NCBI GenBank assembly: GCA_025267735.1
Contig: CM046307.1
Coordinates: forward strand, 34,029,231 to 34,093,230
From: Mactra quadrangularis
Lineage: Eukaryota; Mollusca; Bivalvia; Venerida; Mactridae
Reading direction: 5' to 3'
Length of the DNA stretch: 64,000 bases
A program made the translations under genes and the position numbers. The first letter of the stretch is position 1, and each line of letters opens with the position of its first letter. Below, one piece after another: positions 1 through 11,994 of this stretch. The notes under the pieces were generated by a model. The model ran no database searches. It worked only from the letters and a program-made list of their open reading frames with translations, and was not told the origin of the DNA.

Positions 1-1428
1 TTCACATTGTTTTGGCATAGTATCTTCACTTTTTCTTGGATTATAAATTTAAATAGATTGCTTTATGAATGCTGTATTTTGATAAAATTTGTTAGGTACA
101 TGTATATGTATTTTGTATTCCTGAAGCCAAGTATCATTTTTGATTAATAACATTACTTTTTGTTAAGCTATCAATATTTACATTGTGCAATAGATTGTTT
201 ACTAAGGAAAAATATCATTATGTTTAACTATGTTTGCTGTCAGCTACCATGTATTCACCATGACTTAGTTTGAGTTAAGGATCTAAGAAGGTGCTATTTA
301 TAACAGTTATATTATTGACCCTTGTAGGGTATATAAAAATGTACTTGAAAATGAAGGTGTTATGTATTAAGATTAGAAACATAACCTTGTATCAGTCAGC
401 ACCTTAATCCATTTGCCTGAAGCCCAATACTAGTGAAAATAAATTAGGGCTTGAAAAAATTGATTTATTTCAGTCAGGCTGGTTGATGATTAATTTAAAA
501 CACTGGATAAGGCTAGATGACGACTAGTTTGACTCTTAAGATAATAGAATCCTTGTGTAACATCTAAAAGGTGCTTCACATTGTGGAAATAACACTGTTA
601 ATAATTAATAAATGTCTATTTATATTTAGTGAAGCAGGTAAAATTTACCAATACTGATACTTCCACTTAAGTTTTCATTATTTTTCTAAACTTTTCACTG
701 TGTCACATTTTGATTCTACCAAATATATTTCTAGCTGAATTGGAACTTGGGAACTTAAAATTGATAAGACCAAGCATTTACATGAATTGTCAATTTTCTC
801 AATTTAACTGTATTTTATTGTAAATAATATTCTGAAATCTTTATTGGGTTTGTTAATGGTTTATAGAGAAACATATCACTTTTTGATATACAGAGACCTC
901 CCGAGGTTTGGAAACAAAGGAAGTTTACTTAAATTCTTTAATTTCAATGATAGTTATGTTGTATTACCAATTATTAATAAATCAAGTGTGGTTGGTCATA
1001 CATAAAAACAAATTTCATTTGTGCTTCTCATTCTTTTTTAATAGGCATCTTACATCTCCGAGCCCCTAAAACCATGTAATTCCTTCTTGGTCTCAACTAT
1101 TAATAGACCTATAACAAATTAATGGAGCAATGATATTACATAATAAGTGGTAAACCAATGTCTCTTCATTTTTGGTGGACACTGTGTCACTGTGGGTACT
1201 TGGATATGGGTGTTGTATGTAGAATATAGATTATTAATATACATATATAAAGCAGGGTGTTCATGGACAATTTATTTCTGAAATCCGACTATCCTTACTA
1301 AACTGTAATCACTGGGAATTAAAGTCTTAAAAAGAAAAACATGTATTGGACTACTAATATATGCATTCAAGATTTATAAAACTATATGTAAGTCTTTTAT
1401 GCATTGTGGGTCAATGGTCTTATGTATA
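1..1428. other. Intergenic AT-rich sequence, no gene seen
   Basis: All frames are broken by frequent stops. No long ORF, splice-flanked conserved peptide or obvious inverted repeat was recognised. It could be the 3' UTR or an intron of a gene lying outside the window, but nothing in the sequence demonstrates that. Confidence 0.5.
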
Positions 1429-2154
1429 GGTCGTTTGCGTTAAAGCTGGACCCCTAAAATCATAAAATATCTCAATAACTATCGGATGGAATTAAATCAA
1501 ATTTTGTATGTGATCATAACTAGCATTTTCCTTCTCAAATCAAAAAATTCAGAATTTTTCATTTATTACATAACATACTTCCCATAGACATGCAATGCAA
1601 ATTTTGAAGCCAAAAAGAGACTTTTGTTAAATAGGTATGTGCCATAATCAGAACAGCCACATAATAGTAGATACAAAATAATAGCTAAATATGAGGCCCG
1701 GTTAGAAATTTTATTTGATAACAAAGTATAACAGTATATACAAACTCAAATATCATCATCACTGTCGTCTGTATCGTCAAAATCTATACAAATTCTACAC
1801 GTACGATTTTAAAGACGGGCCTCTGCTTTACAATTCAGTAGACCGTCGAGTGTTTATTTAAGCGACAAATTTACAGTAAACGCACGGGATTTTGTATAAA
1901 TACACTGGAAGTATGACAATGTTATAATCAGAACAGCTTATTTTACCTCCCGCCGGATTTTTGATAAAAAAAATCCAAATATTTTGCATTATACCTTATG
2001 GAAAACTTTTTTATTTATCTATTAAAAATTCTGAAAACTTAAATCCTAGAAGGAAAAATTGAAATAAGATTGTATTGAATTTTTTAGCAAAATCGCTGTT
2101 ATAGTTTAAAAGATATTTACGGCAAATAGGGGTCCAGCATTAACGCAAACGACC
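1429..2154. mobile_element. Non-autonomous DNA transposon (MITE-like), 726 bp
   Basis: The ends are inverted repeats of about 27 bp. The left end begins GGTCGTTTGCGTTAA and runs through GCTGGACCCC. The right end is its complement, GGGGTCCAGC...TTAACGCAAACGACC. The interior is AT-rich and has no ORF of transposase size, so any mobility would have needed a transposase in trans. The target duplication is unclear; flanks are ..gtata and ttta.. The superfamily is not assigned. Confidence 0.75.
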
Positions 2155-2159
2155 TTTAC

Positions 2160-2505
2160 ACTGCCTTCCAAAAATTCCTTCACATTACAATTAATTAGAT
2201 TGTTACAAACTCCAAGTTAATGTTTGAATAATTATTTTGTAATTGTTTATTTAATTCATTTTTTGAGCAATGAGTTGCAGCAACAGTTATATATAGTCTC
2301 CAAAACTATGGTCAATGTTTCTCAATGAACCATTATCAAGTTTGAGGTATTTGTTATGTCATACAATTGTATTCAAAAGAAAAATGTACTGACTTCAATA
2401 AGCAAACTAAAAAAACATTATTAATAAACTGCCTTTACAAATTTTTGAAACTCAATTTAGTGCAATGGAAATTGAGACTGTGTGAAGGAACTTATGGAGG
2501 GCAGT
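2160..2505. mobile_element. MITE-like inverted-repeat element, 346 bp
   Basis: The left end (ACTGCCTTCC followed by TTCCTTCACA) is complementary to the right end (TGTGAAGGAA followed by GGAGGGCAGT), giving an imperfect TIR of about 25 bp. There is no coding capacity. It starts 6 bp after the end of the preceding element, so the two insertions abut. Confidence 0.6.
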
Positions 2506-3308
2506 TTATAAAATAAAATGTTAAACAGTTTTGCTCTATTAAACTTTAAGTCAAGCCAGACATCTTGTATTGATAGAAATATAGTACTGATAGTATATTT
2601 ACAGCTGAAATGATTTCTATTTTTCACATGAACATGGATGAGTTTTCACAAATGGTTGTGTTGTTTAAAATTTTGGGACCTGGCATATGGGTTGTTTTAC
2701 TCTTTGAAAAAGCTTCTGAAATGAATATCATGAAATTCCAAATTTGGAAAATTTATCTAAAATTTCCTAGGCTTATAACATGATCTTTTCATTAAGATTT
2801 TAACTACACTATAATGTGGCTAATTGAATAAATGCATTAATTTCATTATTATGGACTTGTTTTCCATATTCAGCTTATGTTAAGAAATGTGATATTTTAT
2901 TTATGCATTAATGTATAATTTTGATGTTGGTTTATGTTGTTGATTTTTTAATAAAATCATTTCATTCAAATATCTGGTTTTTTTTGCTTTTATGGAGACA
3001 ATACTATCTGGCTTAATAAGTTAATTTGCCGATTAAATATTGTAATTATTAATCAACACTATAGTTATAGCATTTTTTGTCAAATTTGATTAAATTTCCT
3101 ACCTAGTGGCACAAAGCAAAGAATTTTATGGAAAGTGTTCTGGAATCATTTAAGTGTATTTTTTATCTTATTATCATGTATTTATGTTTAATGTTTACTT
3201 GATTACAATGTATTTATTAAAGTATTTATATAAAATAATCATCAGTGTGTTTTACTTATTTTTTTGTGATAATATTATTTGCTAAGACCTTGCTTTTAAG
3301 CATCAAGT
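2506..3308. other. AT-rich spacer, nothing recognised
   Basis: No ORF of useful length and no clear repeat was seen. Several AATAAA-like hexamers occur, as expected at this base composition. Confidence 0.45.
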
Positions 3309-3314
3309 GAGTAT

Positions 3315-3751
3315 ACTGAACAAAAGTTCTAACCAATCACTTTTCAAGGTTTGATTATTTTATAACGGGCCAATGGATCCTTATTAAATTTTGCAGAGGT
3401 GATTTTTGTGTCATTTTCTACCGATTTGTGGGATTAAAATAACTTGATACGGTCCAATCCTGCATCGACATTCGTGCAATGTTTTATGTTTTTTCATTTA
3501 TAAAGTTAACAAGGATTCATGCAAAGTGAAATTTAATACTCGCCACTCTCTACACGAACATTTCGTGTCAAAATGTGTAAATCACACCCTGTGTGCCAAT
3601 TGAGTGCATTGGACCGGATCGAATTATTTTTTTCCCACAAATCGGTAGAAAATGACACAAAAATCACCTCAGCAAAATTTAATAAAGATCCATTGGCCCG
3701 CATACCGTAAGTCAAAATTTTAAAAATGATCGGTTAGAACTTTTGTTCAGT
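3315..3751. mobile_element. Long-arm hairpin MITE, 437 bp
   Basis: Two arms of about 170-200 bp are inverted copies of each other around a short centre. The left arm starts ACTGAACAAAAGTTCTAACC and the right arm ends with its complement. Inner matches include CCAATGGATC / GATCCATTGG and ACCGATTTGTGGG / CCCACAAATCGGT. The short minus-strand ORF over this stretch is a by-product of the arms. An imperfect foldback such as this is typical of MITEs; the family is not recognised. Confidence 0.8.
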
Positions 3752-3811
3752 GTAATTGAGTATACTCCATCCATAAGTCATGTTTCACTTTTCTGAGACA
3801 AATTAAAACAA

Positions 3812-4050
3812 GAAGCCAGTATAGCTCAGTTGGCATTCTCATACCCAGAGGTTATCAAGAGTCTCAATTATCAAACACTAGTATTGAGAATCCTTTTCCA
3901 CTCTGAGTATGAGAATGCTGAGCCTGTAGCACGCAAGTACTGATGGAGGGATTGTGAGTTGGATTCCCAGACAGGACATAATTTTGTTGAGTTTGGTCAT
4001 GAAATTATATCTATTCTAGCTATTGCTGATTTTAAATTATGTAGGGCAGT
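3812..4050 (+). repeat. Degenerate tRNA-derived SINE-like sequence
   Basis: The stretch TATAGCTCAGTTGG matches a Pol III A box very well. About 140 bp further on, GTGAGTTGGATTCCCAG looks like a decayed B box. An internal inverted match (GCATTCTCATAC / GTATGAGAATGC) lies between them, so the tRNA-like head has probably been rearranged. No poly-A or microsatellite tail or target duplication was found. Confidence 0.4.
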
Positions 4051-4469
4051 TGTCAATCACTGACGGAAGTGTGTGCCTAGTAACTAGTAATCAGCTTAAA
4101 CTAGAGTTTAAGCATTTCCTGGAACAGTGAGTGAATTGACTGACCGCCATAATATGACCTTTACTATGAATTGCTTTGGCCTTAAATTCTTTTAAAAACA
4201 TGGCAACAGTAACATACAGGTGGATTCAATTTTTCATCAATTAAGCTTTTTAGATTTCCATTCCACAACCGACCAATTTCTCACATCACAAGCCTTAATA
4301 AGGAACTCGACTAGGACCATGATTCTTGTAGAGGCAGTAATTTAGTGGTGGTAGGTATGGGTAGGGATCAAACTCCATCAGACTGCTTATTTCCGTGAGC
4401 AAGAACCTATAATTGCTTCCCAACACTGCCAAGTGTATAAACAGGTACAAGCTAAGGTAGTATTATTTA

Positions 4470-4560
4470 GGGCTGTCATGATATACCGGTATATTGCAAT
4501 ATGCAGCTGTGGCAATATGTACCATGATATGAATTATGAGTATTTAGCGATATTTTTATT
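4470..4560 (+). mobile_element. Possible hAT-type transposon end (fragment)
   Basis: The sequence TTAGGGCTGTCATGATATA followed by CCGGTATATTGCAATATG resembles the 'AGGGCTGTCA...ACCGGTA' termini of many animal hAT elements. No matching inverted end was found nearby, so this would be a truncated relic. Confidence 0.3.
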
Positions 4561-5340
4561 TTCATTGTAAAATTCTTCCCTTCGACAAAGGAAATAAAGA
4601 AACTTCTGTTTCCATGAATCTTTCGGATGCCAGTCAACTTGTCAAAGGTACGAATCGTCAAACTTAATTAAACGCACAACCCTCTGCTAACTCGTCAAAC
4701 TGATTACTTGACACCCCATGAAAAAAAAACCAGGCCGATGACTAAAAAAATCACAAAATATTAACATTTTCTGAATCTAGAACTTTTGAAACAGTAGTTG
4801 TGAAAATTTCAGATGATTTTGACCAACAGTTTAAAAGTTATAGGGTTCTAAAGAATGCATGATGCGCAAAAATATTTTAGGGCATTCTGGACAAAGCAGC
4901 ATCAGCTTTCATGATTACTACAGATATATTCTACACAAAAAAACAAGACATCTAAGATGTGAATTTCCTTTTATTCAACAGTTACATAATATCTAGACAA
5001 ATTGAAAAAAAACACAAATTTTTCAAATACAATAAGTTCACAATGTTTCCATGGCAACCATAAATTAGTGGTTTATTGGCTCTATTTATGTCAAATTTGA
5101 GTCATTTGTTGTGATATTCAATATCATTACTGCATAAAATGGGAAAGAATGCATTGAAAAGTAGTAAGTACAATTGCACATAATCGGTAGACACATGTAT
5201 ATCTGAATGGAGAACACATATTTTTACAATTAGACAGTATGCTAGTAGCGTTGGTAATTTTTGGGAGTGTGCACATCCAGGAGTACATGTACTTACATAA
5301 ATGAATTGGCTTTTGCAAGCATGCAACTATTTAACGGCAA
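4561..5340. other. AT-rich spacer, nothing recognised
   Basis: Two overlapping short minus-strand ORFs around 5102-5326 have no recognisable family features and look like chance. Confidence 0.4.
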
Positions 5341-5560
5341 GGCATGACCAGCCGATTGACCAAGTCGGGCTTACTAGGACACCCTTACTAGGTCTACACT
5401 GAATCAGAAGCCGAAGTAGTGTGTTGGGAAGACTGGATATCCCTGGGTCTCCCTCAACTACCAGGATTCTCCTTTCTCGGTTACGGGACGCTGCCTACCG
5501 CAAACAGACAGTTTTAGTGTTGGCCATATGCTTATTATGCAGGCGCAAATAGCACCCTTA
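5341..5560. other. Unrecognised block of higher GC content
   Basis: A block less AT-rich than its surroundings, with a short direct repeat (GCTTACTAGGACACC / CCTTACTAGGTCTACAC). No ORF, TIR or tRNA boxes were seen. It may be a fragment of an interspersed repeat. Confidence 0.3.
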
Positions 5561-6000
5561 TAATGGGCACATGTTTATTCTCCTCACCACATAGAGGTCC
5601 CAAAAAAGAGAGGATTGACTTATATAATGTGTATTTTAATAAGTGTAAAAATTAACTGGTTTTTCAAACATATGACAGATACAAAAATAATTCAGTAAAA
5701 CGCTATTCTTAGTGATTTCATACACATAGTTGATAAAGATCAGCAAATTACTACTGAATGCTACAACAATGTTCAACAAAAACTTATAAATAATTTCAAA
5801 AATTAAATCTCAAATTTCAATCATTGTCAATGAATCAGGCAAGTGCTCAAGAAATTTAAGTCAATGACTGATTCACTATTTGCATGTAATATAATAAATA
5901 TGTTCAACAATGAATTATAATTCTAACATAGGCACGTGCGTTTTCACTCTTTATTTAATGTGATGTCATCTATGCTTTATTATTCAACAAAATATAGCTC

Positions 6001-6215
6001 GTGACGGCTGTTGAAATTTTACTCCCCACGTTAAATGCGCAAAGCCGAAAATGGCGCTCGAGTTTATAAGGGTTGACTTTTTCAATTTAATTTCTATTCT
6101 ATGATTAAGATTTTAATATTTTTTATTCGGAATAAGAAACACCTATCTGTGAGAATTGTGTAAATAAATGCTATTTTCGGCATTTGCACTGGGGTGGATT
6201 TCAACAGCATGACGT
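6001..6215. mobile_element. Short inverted-repeat element (MITE-like)
   Basis: GTGACGGCTGTTGAAAT at the left is mirrored by ATTTCAACAGCATGACG at the right. Inside them CAAAGCCGAAAATGGCG pairs with CTATTTTCGGCATTTG. It has no coding content. Confidence 0.55.
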
Positions 6216-6283
6216 TTCTGACAGTTAAAAATAGTTCTATAAATATATCTTTTCTACGGATGTATTTTACGATGTTAGAATCG

Positions 6284-6451
6284 AAATAACTTACAGTTGT
6301 CTATATTTTGTTGTCTAATAAAATATAGGCACTCGTTTGATGCGCTTATTAAATCACTCGTGCTAAAGCACTCGTGATTTAATCATACGGGCATCACAAC
6401 TCGTGCCTATATTTTATTAGACAACAAAATATAGACAACTGTAAGTTATTT
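6284..6451. repeat. 168-bp near-perfect palindrome
   Basis: The outer ~49 bp of each arm are exact inverted copies, beginning AAATAACTTACAGTTGTC and ending with its complement. The inner part stays palindromic with mismatches down to a centre near TCGTGCTAAAGCACTCG. It may be a tiny MITE. The arms are intact enough to extrude as a hairpin. Confidence 0.8.
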
Positions 6452-6849
6452 CTATATAATAAGGAACCTTAGTCAGTTATTTCTCCTTGTAAACTCTCTA
6501 AAAGGTAGGTCCAATTAGTTGGATTACTTTTCAATGACGATATGGCAAAATTAATCTTAACTAACTTTATGTAAATCATTTAATTCATGTGAAATTCAAG
6601 CTAAGTATTTCTAGTGGGAAGACCTATCTAAATTCTATCACTATCCACATAAACAAGAAAGATATTAGATGAAACATTTTGTTATCCTTACATAGGAATT
6701 CAATGATAAAATCCGAGGATTCCAACTGTAAGGACCTACTTACCAATTTGATTGAACTGACAAAAGTCCCGAATTATTGTTAATTTCAAAATTATTCAAA
6801 TTCTTTGTTGTAACCCACTTACCTAAAGCCGCACACTTGGGGATAAGGA

Positions 6850-7010
6850 GAGGGCATAGCTGAGTGCTTATGAGGTTGGAATGGTAATCATTTGACAGCC
6901 AAGCTCTGGGTTAATGCAAATCCCATCCAAACCATACCCATATTGTGTCCTTGAGCAAGAAAATTTATCCTACTAGCTTATAACTGGGGGACCAGGAAGT
7001 GGATTCGAAA
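6850..7010 (+). repeat. Degenerate tRNA-derived SINE with conserved TGTGTCCTTGAGCAAG block
   Basis: GCATAGCTGAGTGCTTATGAGG resembles a tRNA A-box region and GGGTTAATGCAAATCCC a decayed B-box region. It is followed by TTGTGTCCTTGAGCAAG, a block I recognise from SINEs of marine invertebrates. It lies about 270 bp beyond the COA7 stop codon. Confidence 0.45.
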
Positions 7011-7138
7011 GTGGGGAATCTAATTGGTTAGAGTTTGTTTCACAATAGTGCTAAAAACACACTTGTGAAACTTTTATAATGGCTATATTGGCTAGTGAAA
7101 AACCTGAATTGATATATTTGGAATAGTTGATGATTTGA

Positions 7139-7144
7139 TTTATT
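7139..7144 (-). terminator. Candidate poly(A) signal for COA7
   Basis: AATAAA on the minus strand, about 137 nt downstream of the COA7 stop codon. The position suits a short 3' UTR, but the hexamer is common in AT-rich DNA. Confidence 0.35.
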
Positions 7145-7280
7145 AATATAATGCATAAAATACACAGTGATGTAACTTTTGAATTTAAAACACCAAAATT
7201 TTATTGGACTCATGTACATGTACCATTAAGTGAAGTACAAAGCGTACAAAATTTTATTTTTTTTAACACACAATTTCCCT

Positions 7281-7747
7281 TTATTCTATTTTTTCCTCTT
7301 TATTTATTCTTCTTGTTCTGTTATTTGATTCAACATTTTGCAGAGCCACAGCTCTAGTTCTAAAATATGTAAATAACTTTTCGTTGACCTCCGTTCCAAG
7401 ACCTTCTTTACAAGCTTTGGCAGCCAGTCTACAGGCTCCTAAAGAGTTCATTTCACAAGCTTTCACAGCACATTTATAGCCTATTTTATAATCTGAACTT
7501 TTCCCCCTCTCATATGATAGAGCTGCAGCAGCAGTGCATGAGTTTTTCTCATCCACGTCACATCCACGAATAAATAGTTTCAATGCTTTATCAAGGTTCA
7601 CAGGTCCTACAACTGATTTCACTTTTTTATTCATTTTTTCACTAACAGAGAGTAAGCCTGCACAATAACAAGAAGCCCCGCTGTAATTCTTTTTGATATT
7701 ACATCCATGAAGATATGCCTTGGTACCTTCTTCTAAATTCATTTCAA
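7281..7747 (-). CDS. COA7: COA7 C-terminal exon (Sel1-repeat cytochrome c oxidase assembly factor)
   Basis: This exon encodes about 154 residues and the stop (TAA at 7281-7283). COA7 is a soluble, cysteine-rich protein of the mitochondrial intermembrane space needed to assemble respiratory complex IV. The translation shows Sel1-like helical repeats with paired cysteines: GCNIKKNYSGASCYCAGLL, then DKALKLFIRGCDVDEKNSC, then YKCAVKACEMNSLGAC, and a terminal helix FRTRAVALQ. The order and spacing match the C-terminal part of animal COA7. The splice acceptor TTTGCAG precedes position 7747, and the exon starts with two bases that complete the codon left open by exon 2. The methionine that opens the longest ORF (to 7757) lies in the intron and is not a start. 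A slightly divergent basic tail follows the last repeat. The identification rests on family recognition; the frame is intact. Confidence 0.9.
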
Positions 7748-7809
7748 CTGCAAACATAAAATGGTAAATGTAATGTTATGGGTATGGTTTAAGAAGGACA
7801 ATATATACA

Positions 7810-7879
7810 GGGTTGCCTACAAGACTGAAGTAAGTGCATTGTATTAAAGAGTGTGTTACTACCATCTTGCAGGCAACCC
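7810..7879. repeat. 70-bp hairpin in COA7 intron
   Basis: GGGTTGCCTACAAGA pairs with TCTTGCAGGCAACCC around a loop of about 40 bp. It sits about 60 bp upstream (in the gene's direction) of the COA7 exon 3 acceptor. It may be a miniature transposon or an RNA hairpin. Confidence 0.6.
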
Positions 7880-7974
7880 TCGAGATTTGTGTTCTAACTA
7901 ACTTTATGGAAAAAATACTAAATACAACTAAAACGAATACCTAATGCAACTTAACTCTAAGAATGTACAATATT

Positions 7975-8260
7975 GTAACGAGTTCACCCGGACGACTGTG
8001 GACGCGTGTATAGATCTACGTACGATGTATCGTTAAGATCTATACAGCCGGAGTCGATCTACGTCAATGGGGGTTTCTCCGAGGTGAACTGGTTGATATC
8101 GGGTTTGAGAGGCCTGTCGAGTGGTTCTCTTACATCAGTGGTTCAATTGGTAGCGTGAACGATTGAAGTTCACTCGATGCTCTCCTCCAAACTGTCTGCG
8201 TACCAGGTACACAAGGGTGAACACAAACACAACTCGTTGGTAAAATTTCAACTCGAACGT
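7975..8260. other. GC-richer unrecognised repeat-like block
   Basis: The block begins TGTAACGAGTTCACCCGG and contains an inverted pair, GTATAGATCT / AGATCTATAC. It also has a tRNA-like A-box phrase, TGGTTCAATTGGTAGCG. The TG start raised the possibility of a solo LTR, but no matching CA end or target duplication was found, so it is left unassigned. Confidence 0.3.
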
Positions 8261-8464
8261 TTTATTTTACGTTAAAATAATTCTATACATATGCACAATT
8301 TATCAATACTACATGTATACTATGAAGGTGAAATTTATAAGAACGCTTGAAGCTCAGAAAAGCAACTTACAAATAAAAATCGTTGACTTCAACAATAACC
8401 TGACCCTCTGGTAACCGTGATCAAATGAGCTTAACGAACAATTTTCCGGGGGTTTTTATAGTAA

Positions 8465-8640
8465 ATTTCCGCCCATCAACCAAAAGTGGGTGCTTTTTGG
8501 TTGATTCCGCCCAAAATTGGGTGCTTTTTGGTTGATTCCACCCATTGACCAACTCAACCAAAAAACACCCAATAAATGGGTGCTTTTTGGTTGATTCCGC
8601 TCAAAAAGCACCCCATTTTTTGGGCCACTTATCCAACCAT
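8465..8640. repeat. Minisatellite of GGGTGCTTTTTGGTTGATTC units
   Basis: At least three direct copies of GGGTGCTTTTTGGTTGATTC separated by CCGCCCA-type spacers, plus inverted pieces (AACCAAAAAACACCCA). The inverted parts let the array fold on itself. Confidence 0.8.
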
Positions 8641-9509
8641 GAAATTTCTAAGCAGACAACAATTTGTAAAGTACCAATGACTAAAATAACTTAGAATTCC
8701 TATTAAACAATAAAATGCAGATAAATCCATGACTATAATACTTTGATTTGGCTCCTAAACAATCTTTTAGACGAAAACATAGTTCCTTAAGACTGTACAG
8801 CGTAGGAATAAATTCCCAGAGTTCGATGTAAACATGACAGGAACGCTGACATAAGACCAAATGTGCTCATAACAAAATGGATCAAAACTCGCGTTATAAC
8901 TGGATTTAAACATTAACATTCAGCAAAAGTGTAAGGAAATAACTAGTTCATATATAGGATTAGGATTTAACATCAAAGGATACAAATTAACTGGAATATA
9001 GAGGATCCAAATATGCGAACATCGCGAAAACTGGTTACGAAACATACTGGATAAACAAACATTGATTTGAGCTCAGAATCCTAGTTCATAACCTACATAT
9101 ATGCGCTAATGTGTTCTGTGTGTTGCCCAGAACACTAGTCATTGTGTGCTTTATGGCTAGAGACATGCATCATGCTCACAAAACAAGAAACATGGAACGC
9201 AGAAAATGTAAACATGAATTACAAGGTAACTTTTGGTTTCCAAACTGTTATTATGTGTATTAAACCCCGGCCCGTTTCAATATAAATTGAACTGATAAGC
9301 CACAACAGGCTTTTAAAATTTGACTTAATTTTGACCAAAATAAAACAACTTAAAGGGATAAAAATTCACATGATCCTGGGGTCTGAACATAATGCATCTC
9401 CATGGAGCAGACAGATCCTCATTAAAAATTAAAAAAAACATAACTGGCTACTGCTTTTGATCTTAGCAAGTATACAGAGTAGGAGGGCCAAATAGAGTAT
9501 CAAGCTACA
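8641..9509. other. COA7 intronic sequence without recognised features
   Basis: AT-rich, no ORF with family character, no clear TIRs. Confidence 0.4.
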
Positions 9510-10411
9510 AACAAGAGCTCCGCTGGGCGGGGCATTATACGCCCGTGTGAAGTCCATGCTGCGTTCTATCTCATATGAAGTCCCTGTGACCTTGACCAAT
9601 GACCCCGGGATCTCAGAATAGGTCCCACCCTTAACTGGAGGGCTATCCAAAGCAAAGATTTTGAGAACCTAGGTACAGCCATGGTTGAGTTATCACCGGC
9701 ACAAAGTTTTCCCCATACAAACTTCCAGTGACCTTGACCCTGGGGCCTCAGAACCAAAAGTTCTCACCCTTGACGCAAAGAGTAAAAGAGTATTGATACA
9801 TATAATTAGGTGATCTTAGATAAAGTTGGTTGTTGGACAAGGTTTTTCCTCATGATTTCCTTGTGGCTTTGACCTTTAACCCAGGGGCCTAAAACCAAAG
9901 GGGCATATGCTAGACATTTAGGCTACCCTTAAATAAAATTTGGTAAACCTAGGTACAATCATTATTGAGTTATTGTCCGGAAAATGTTTCAATATACATG
10001 TAAATTAAGTCCCAGTGACTTTGACTTTTGACCCTGGGGTCTCCAAATCAAAAGGGAACATCCTCTACCATAAGAGCTATCAACACATTACATCTTGACA
10101 AAAATAGGCTGATCCACATAAAAATTTGGTTAACCTAAGTACAATCATTGTTTAGTTATTGTCCGGACAAGGTTTTTCCATATGATGCCTCTGTGACCTT
10201 GACCTTTGACCTAGTTTTGACCCAAAACCAATAGGGAACATCCTTGACATATGGGCTACCCTCACATAAAATTTGGTGAACTAAATTCATGTCACTTATT
10301 AAATATAAAATTATTTCCATTGTTTACCATTTTGACTTTATTAACATATTGATTGAACATTTGAAGTCACTGCTTGGTAATTCGATATCTTCTGGATGAT
10401 GGTTTAAAGTT
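9510..10411 (-). mobile_element. Bivalve GACCTTGACC tandem-repeat element, left part
   Basis: The terminus ACAAGAGCTCCGCTGGGCGG followed by GGCATTATACGCCC is followed by several diverged units of about 150-170 bp. Each carries GTGACCTTGACC, a CAGGGGCC-like block, GGGAACATCC, AAATTTGGTGAACCTA and GAGTTATTGTCCGGACA. The same family is present with both ends and opposite orientation at 58824-59587. Short ORFs here are the repeat read in frame and are not genes. It appears interrupted at about 10412 and to resume at 13345. Elements with conserved ends around tandem cores are known in bivalves, some assigned to non-autonomous Helitrons; that class is not proven here. Confidence 0.75.
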
Positions 10412-11949
10412 CAAATTTTTCGGTTGTAATTCTTCAATATTAAAAAAATATAGATAATAATAAAATATTATCCCAAATTTCGTGAAATTTGGTCATCAAA
10501 TAACGGCGCAATACGAATTTTAACTCTTGGGCTTAACACATCTGCATAAAGATATGCATGAGTTATCGTTCGTGACCGGAATCGGTATGACGTCATCGTA
10601 GTCCTACATCTAATAGCGGCTATTAGAAACACAGGTGAAAGATACCAAGTCTCTCTTTTATAGCATGTATCGAGAAGATATTGATCGATTTTTTTCAAAT
10701 AAAAAGTATTTTATGTAGAATAATCCTTTCTAGATCGAACAGCGAAAGAATTTTGACGATCACGTATTATTTGGGAATGTGGTTATAATTAAAAAACTAT
10801 GACCATTGAACAGGTGTTTGAGACCTTTTTTCTTTATAAATCATAATATGGAAAATTTGTGTCGAGCGCTTGTAATTGGAAATTAATTCTAATTAAAGAA
10901 TTGTTATTTACAACTTAGTTTGTATTTACTGTTTATAAATGAATGTAAAAATACTGTCATGATATCAATTTAAGTGAATATGGAGAATAAGTTCGGAGCC
11001 CATAATCTTATGAAAATGAGAATTTATTTCTTACAGATGCTCGTTTGCTTTCAGATTTCTTAAGCACCAGTTCTGATCAATTATAACAGAATGTTTAAAC
11101 ATTATTTCCGATGAAACTTATGTTTTTAAAAAACAAAAACATTGTTATAATGGTTCATAAGAATTCCATCTTCGTTCGAGGGACTGCACTCACTTTGGTT
11201 TCAAAATAGATTAAGACAACTTATCCAAAAGACCACAATTCGGCGACGAAGAATATAATTTCATGTCGTATAATTATGTTTTGTTAGTTCGTAATAATTC
11301 CCTTTGTTTTATTGACATGCTTTTTTCTACTTTCTGTGAGAATTTAATTTAAATAAAATCACATAATATATTATTTCTCTTCAGTTAATTCCATTATCTA
11401 CATATTTGTCATACAAACTGGTAAAAACGTAGAGATACTAGCGTCGCAAATTGACTTCCGTGAAAAACAATATCAACTCAGAGCCAAATTATTATTTTCT
11501 AACATCATTATAATATTCAGACCAATATTGACTATAATTAACAAGTACATAATTGGCGATAACCTTTTGACAGGTCATGCGTGACTTATACAATTTGCTG
11601 GCGGTGCGATCTTAGTCTATGTATAGTATGGACCAGTTTTCTTAATCCAATTAATAGAGGTTCAACGCGGGACTTTTTTGTCATCTTGTACGAATTTATT
11701 GATCCCCGTGGGGAACCTCTCAATCTAAATCAACATATTTGAAGTTAGGGGTACATCAAAATATCTTATCAATTAATCTCGTGTGACACCAAATTATTGA
11801 CATCATTGCGTATGTTTCCATGGACACAGACTGTCAAATCCTAACACGTGTTGGCTGTCACTCTTTCGTTGACATTAATATACAAAGTACTGCACTCTCA
11901 ATCAATTTCAACATTGTCTCACAGCCGTCATGCTGTGAATTCGAAAGAA

Positions 11950-11994
11950 ATGTTTAATCCGCCGACATATGTTACGCGATATATTGGAGATAAG
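11950..11994 (+). other. Possible short 5' coding exon (weak)
   Basis: An ATG opens a 15-codon stretch, MFNPPTYVTRYIGDK, followed directly by a GTAAAT donor-like sequence. Upstream are CpG-containing sequence and stops. No downstream exon or family was recognised, so this may be chance. It lies in the COA7 intron on the opposite strand. Confidence 0.15.

Noticed and set aside
7748..7757. Methionine upstream of COA7 exon 3 as a translation start
   Set aside because: It lies on the intron side of a good TTTGCAG acceptor, and the phase match with exon 2 shows the exon starts at 7747.
8465..8640. CRISPR-like regularly spaced repeats
   Set aside because: Spacers are short, similar to each other and partly inverted, and the context is eukaryotic, so this is a minisatellite.
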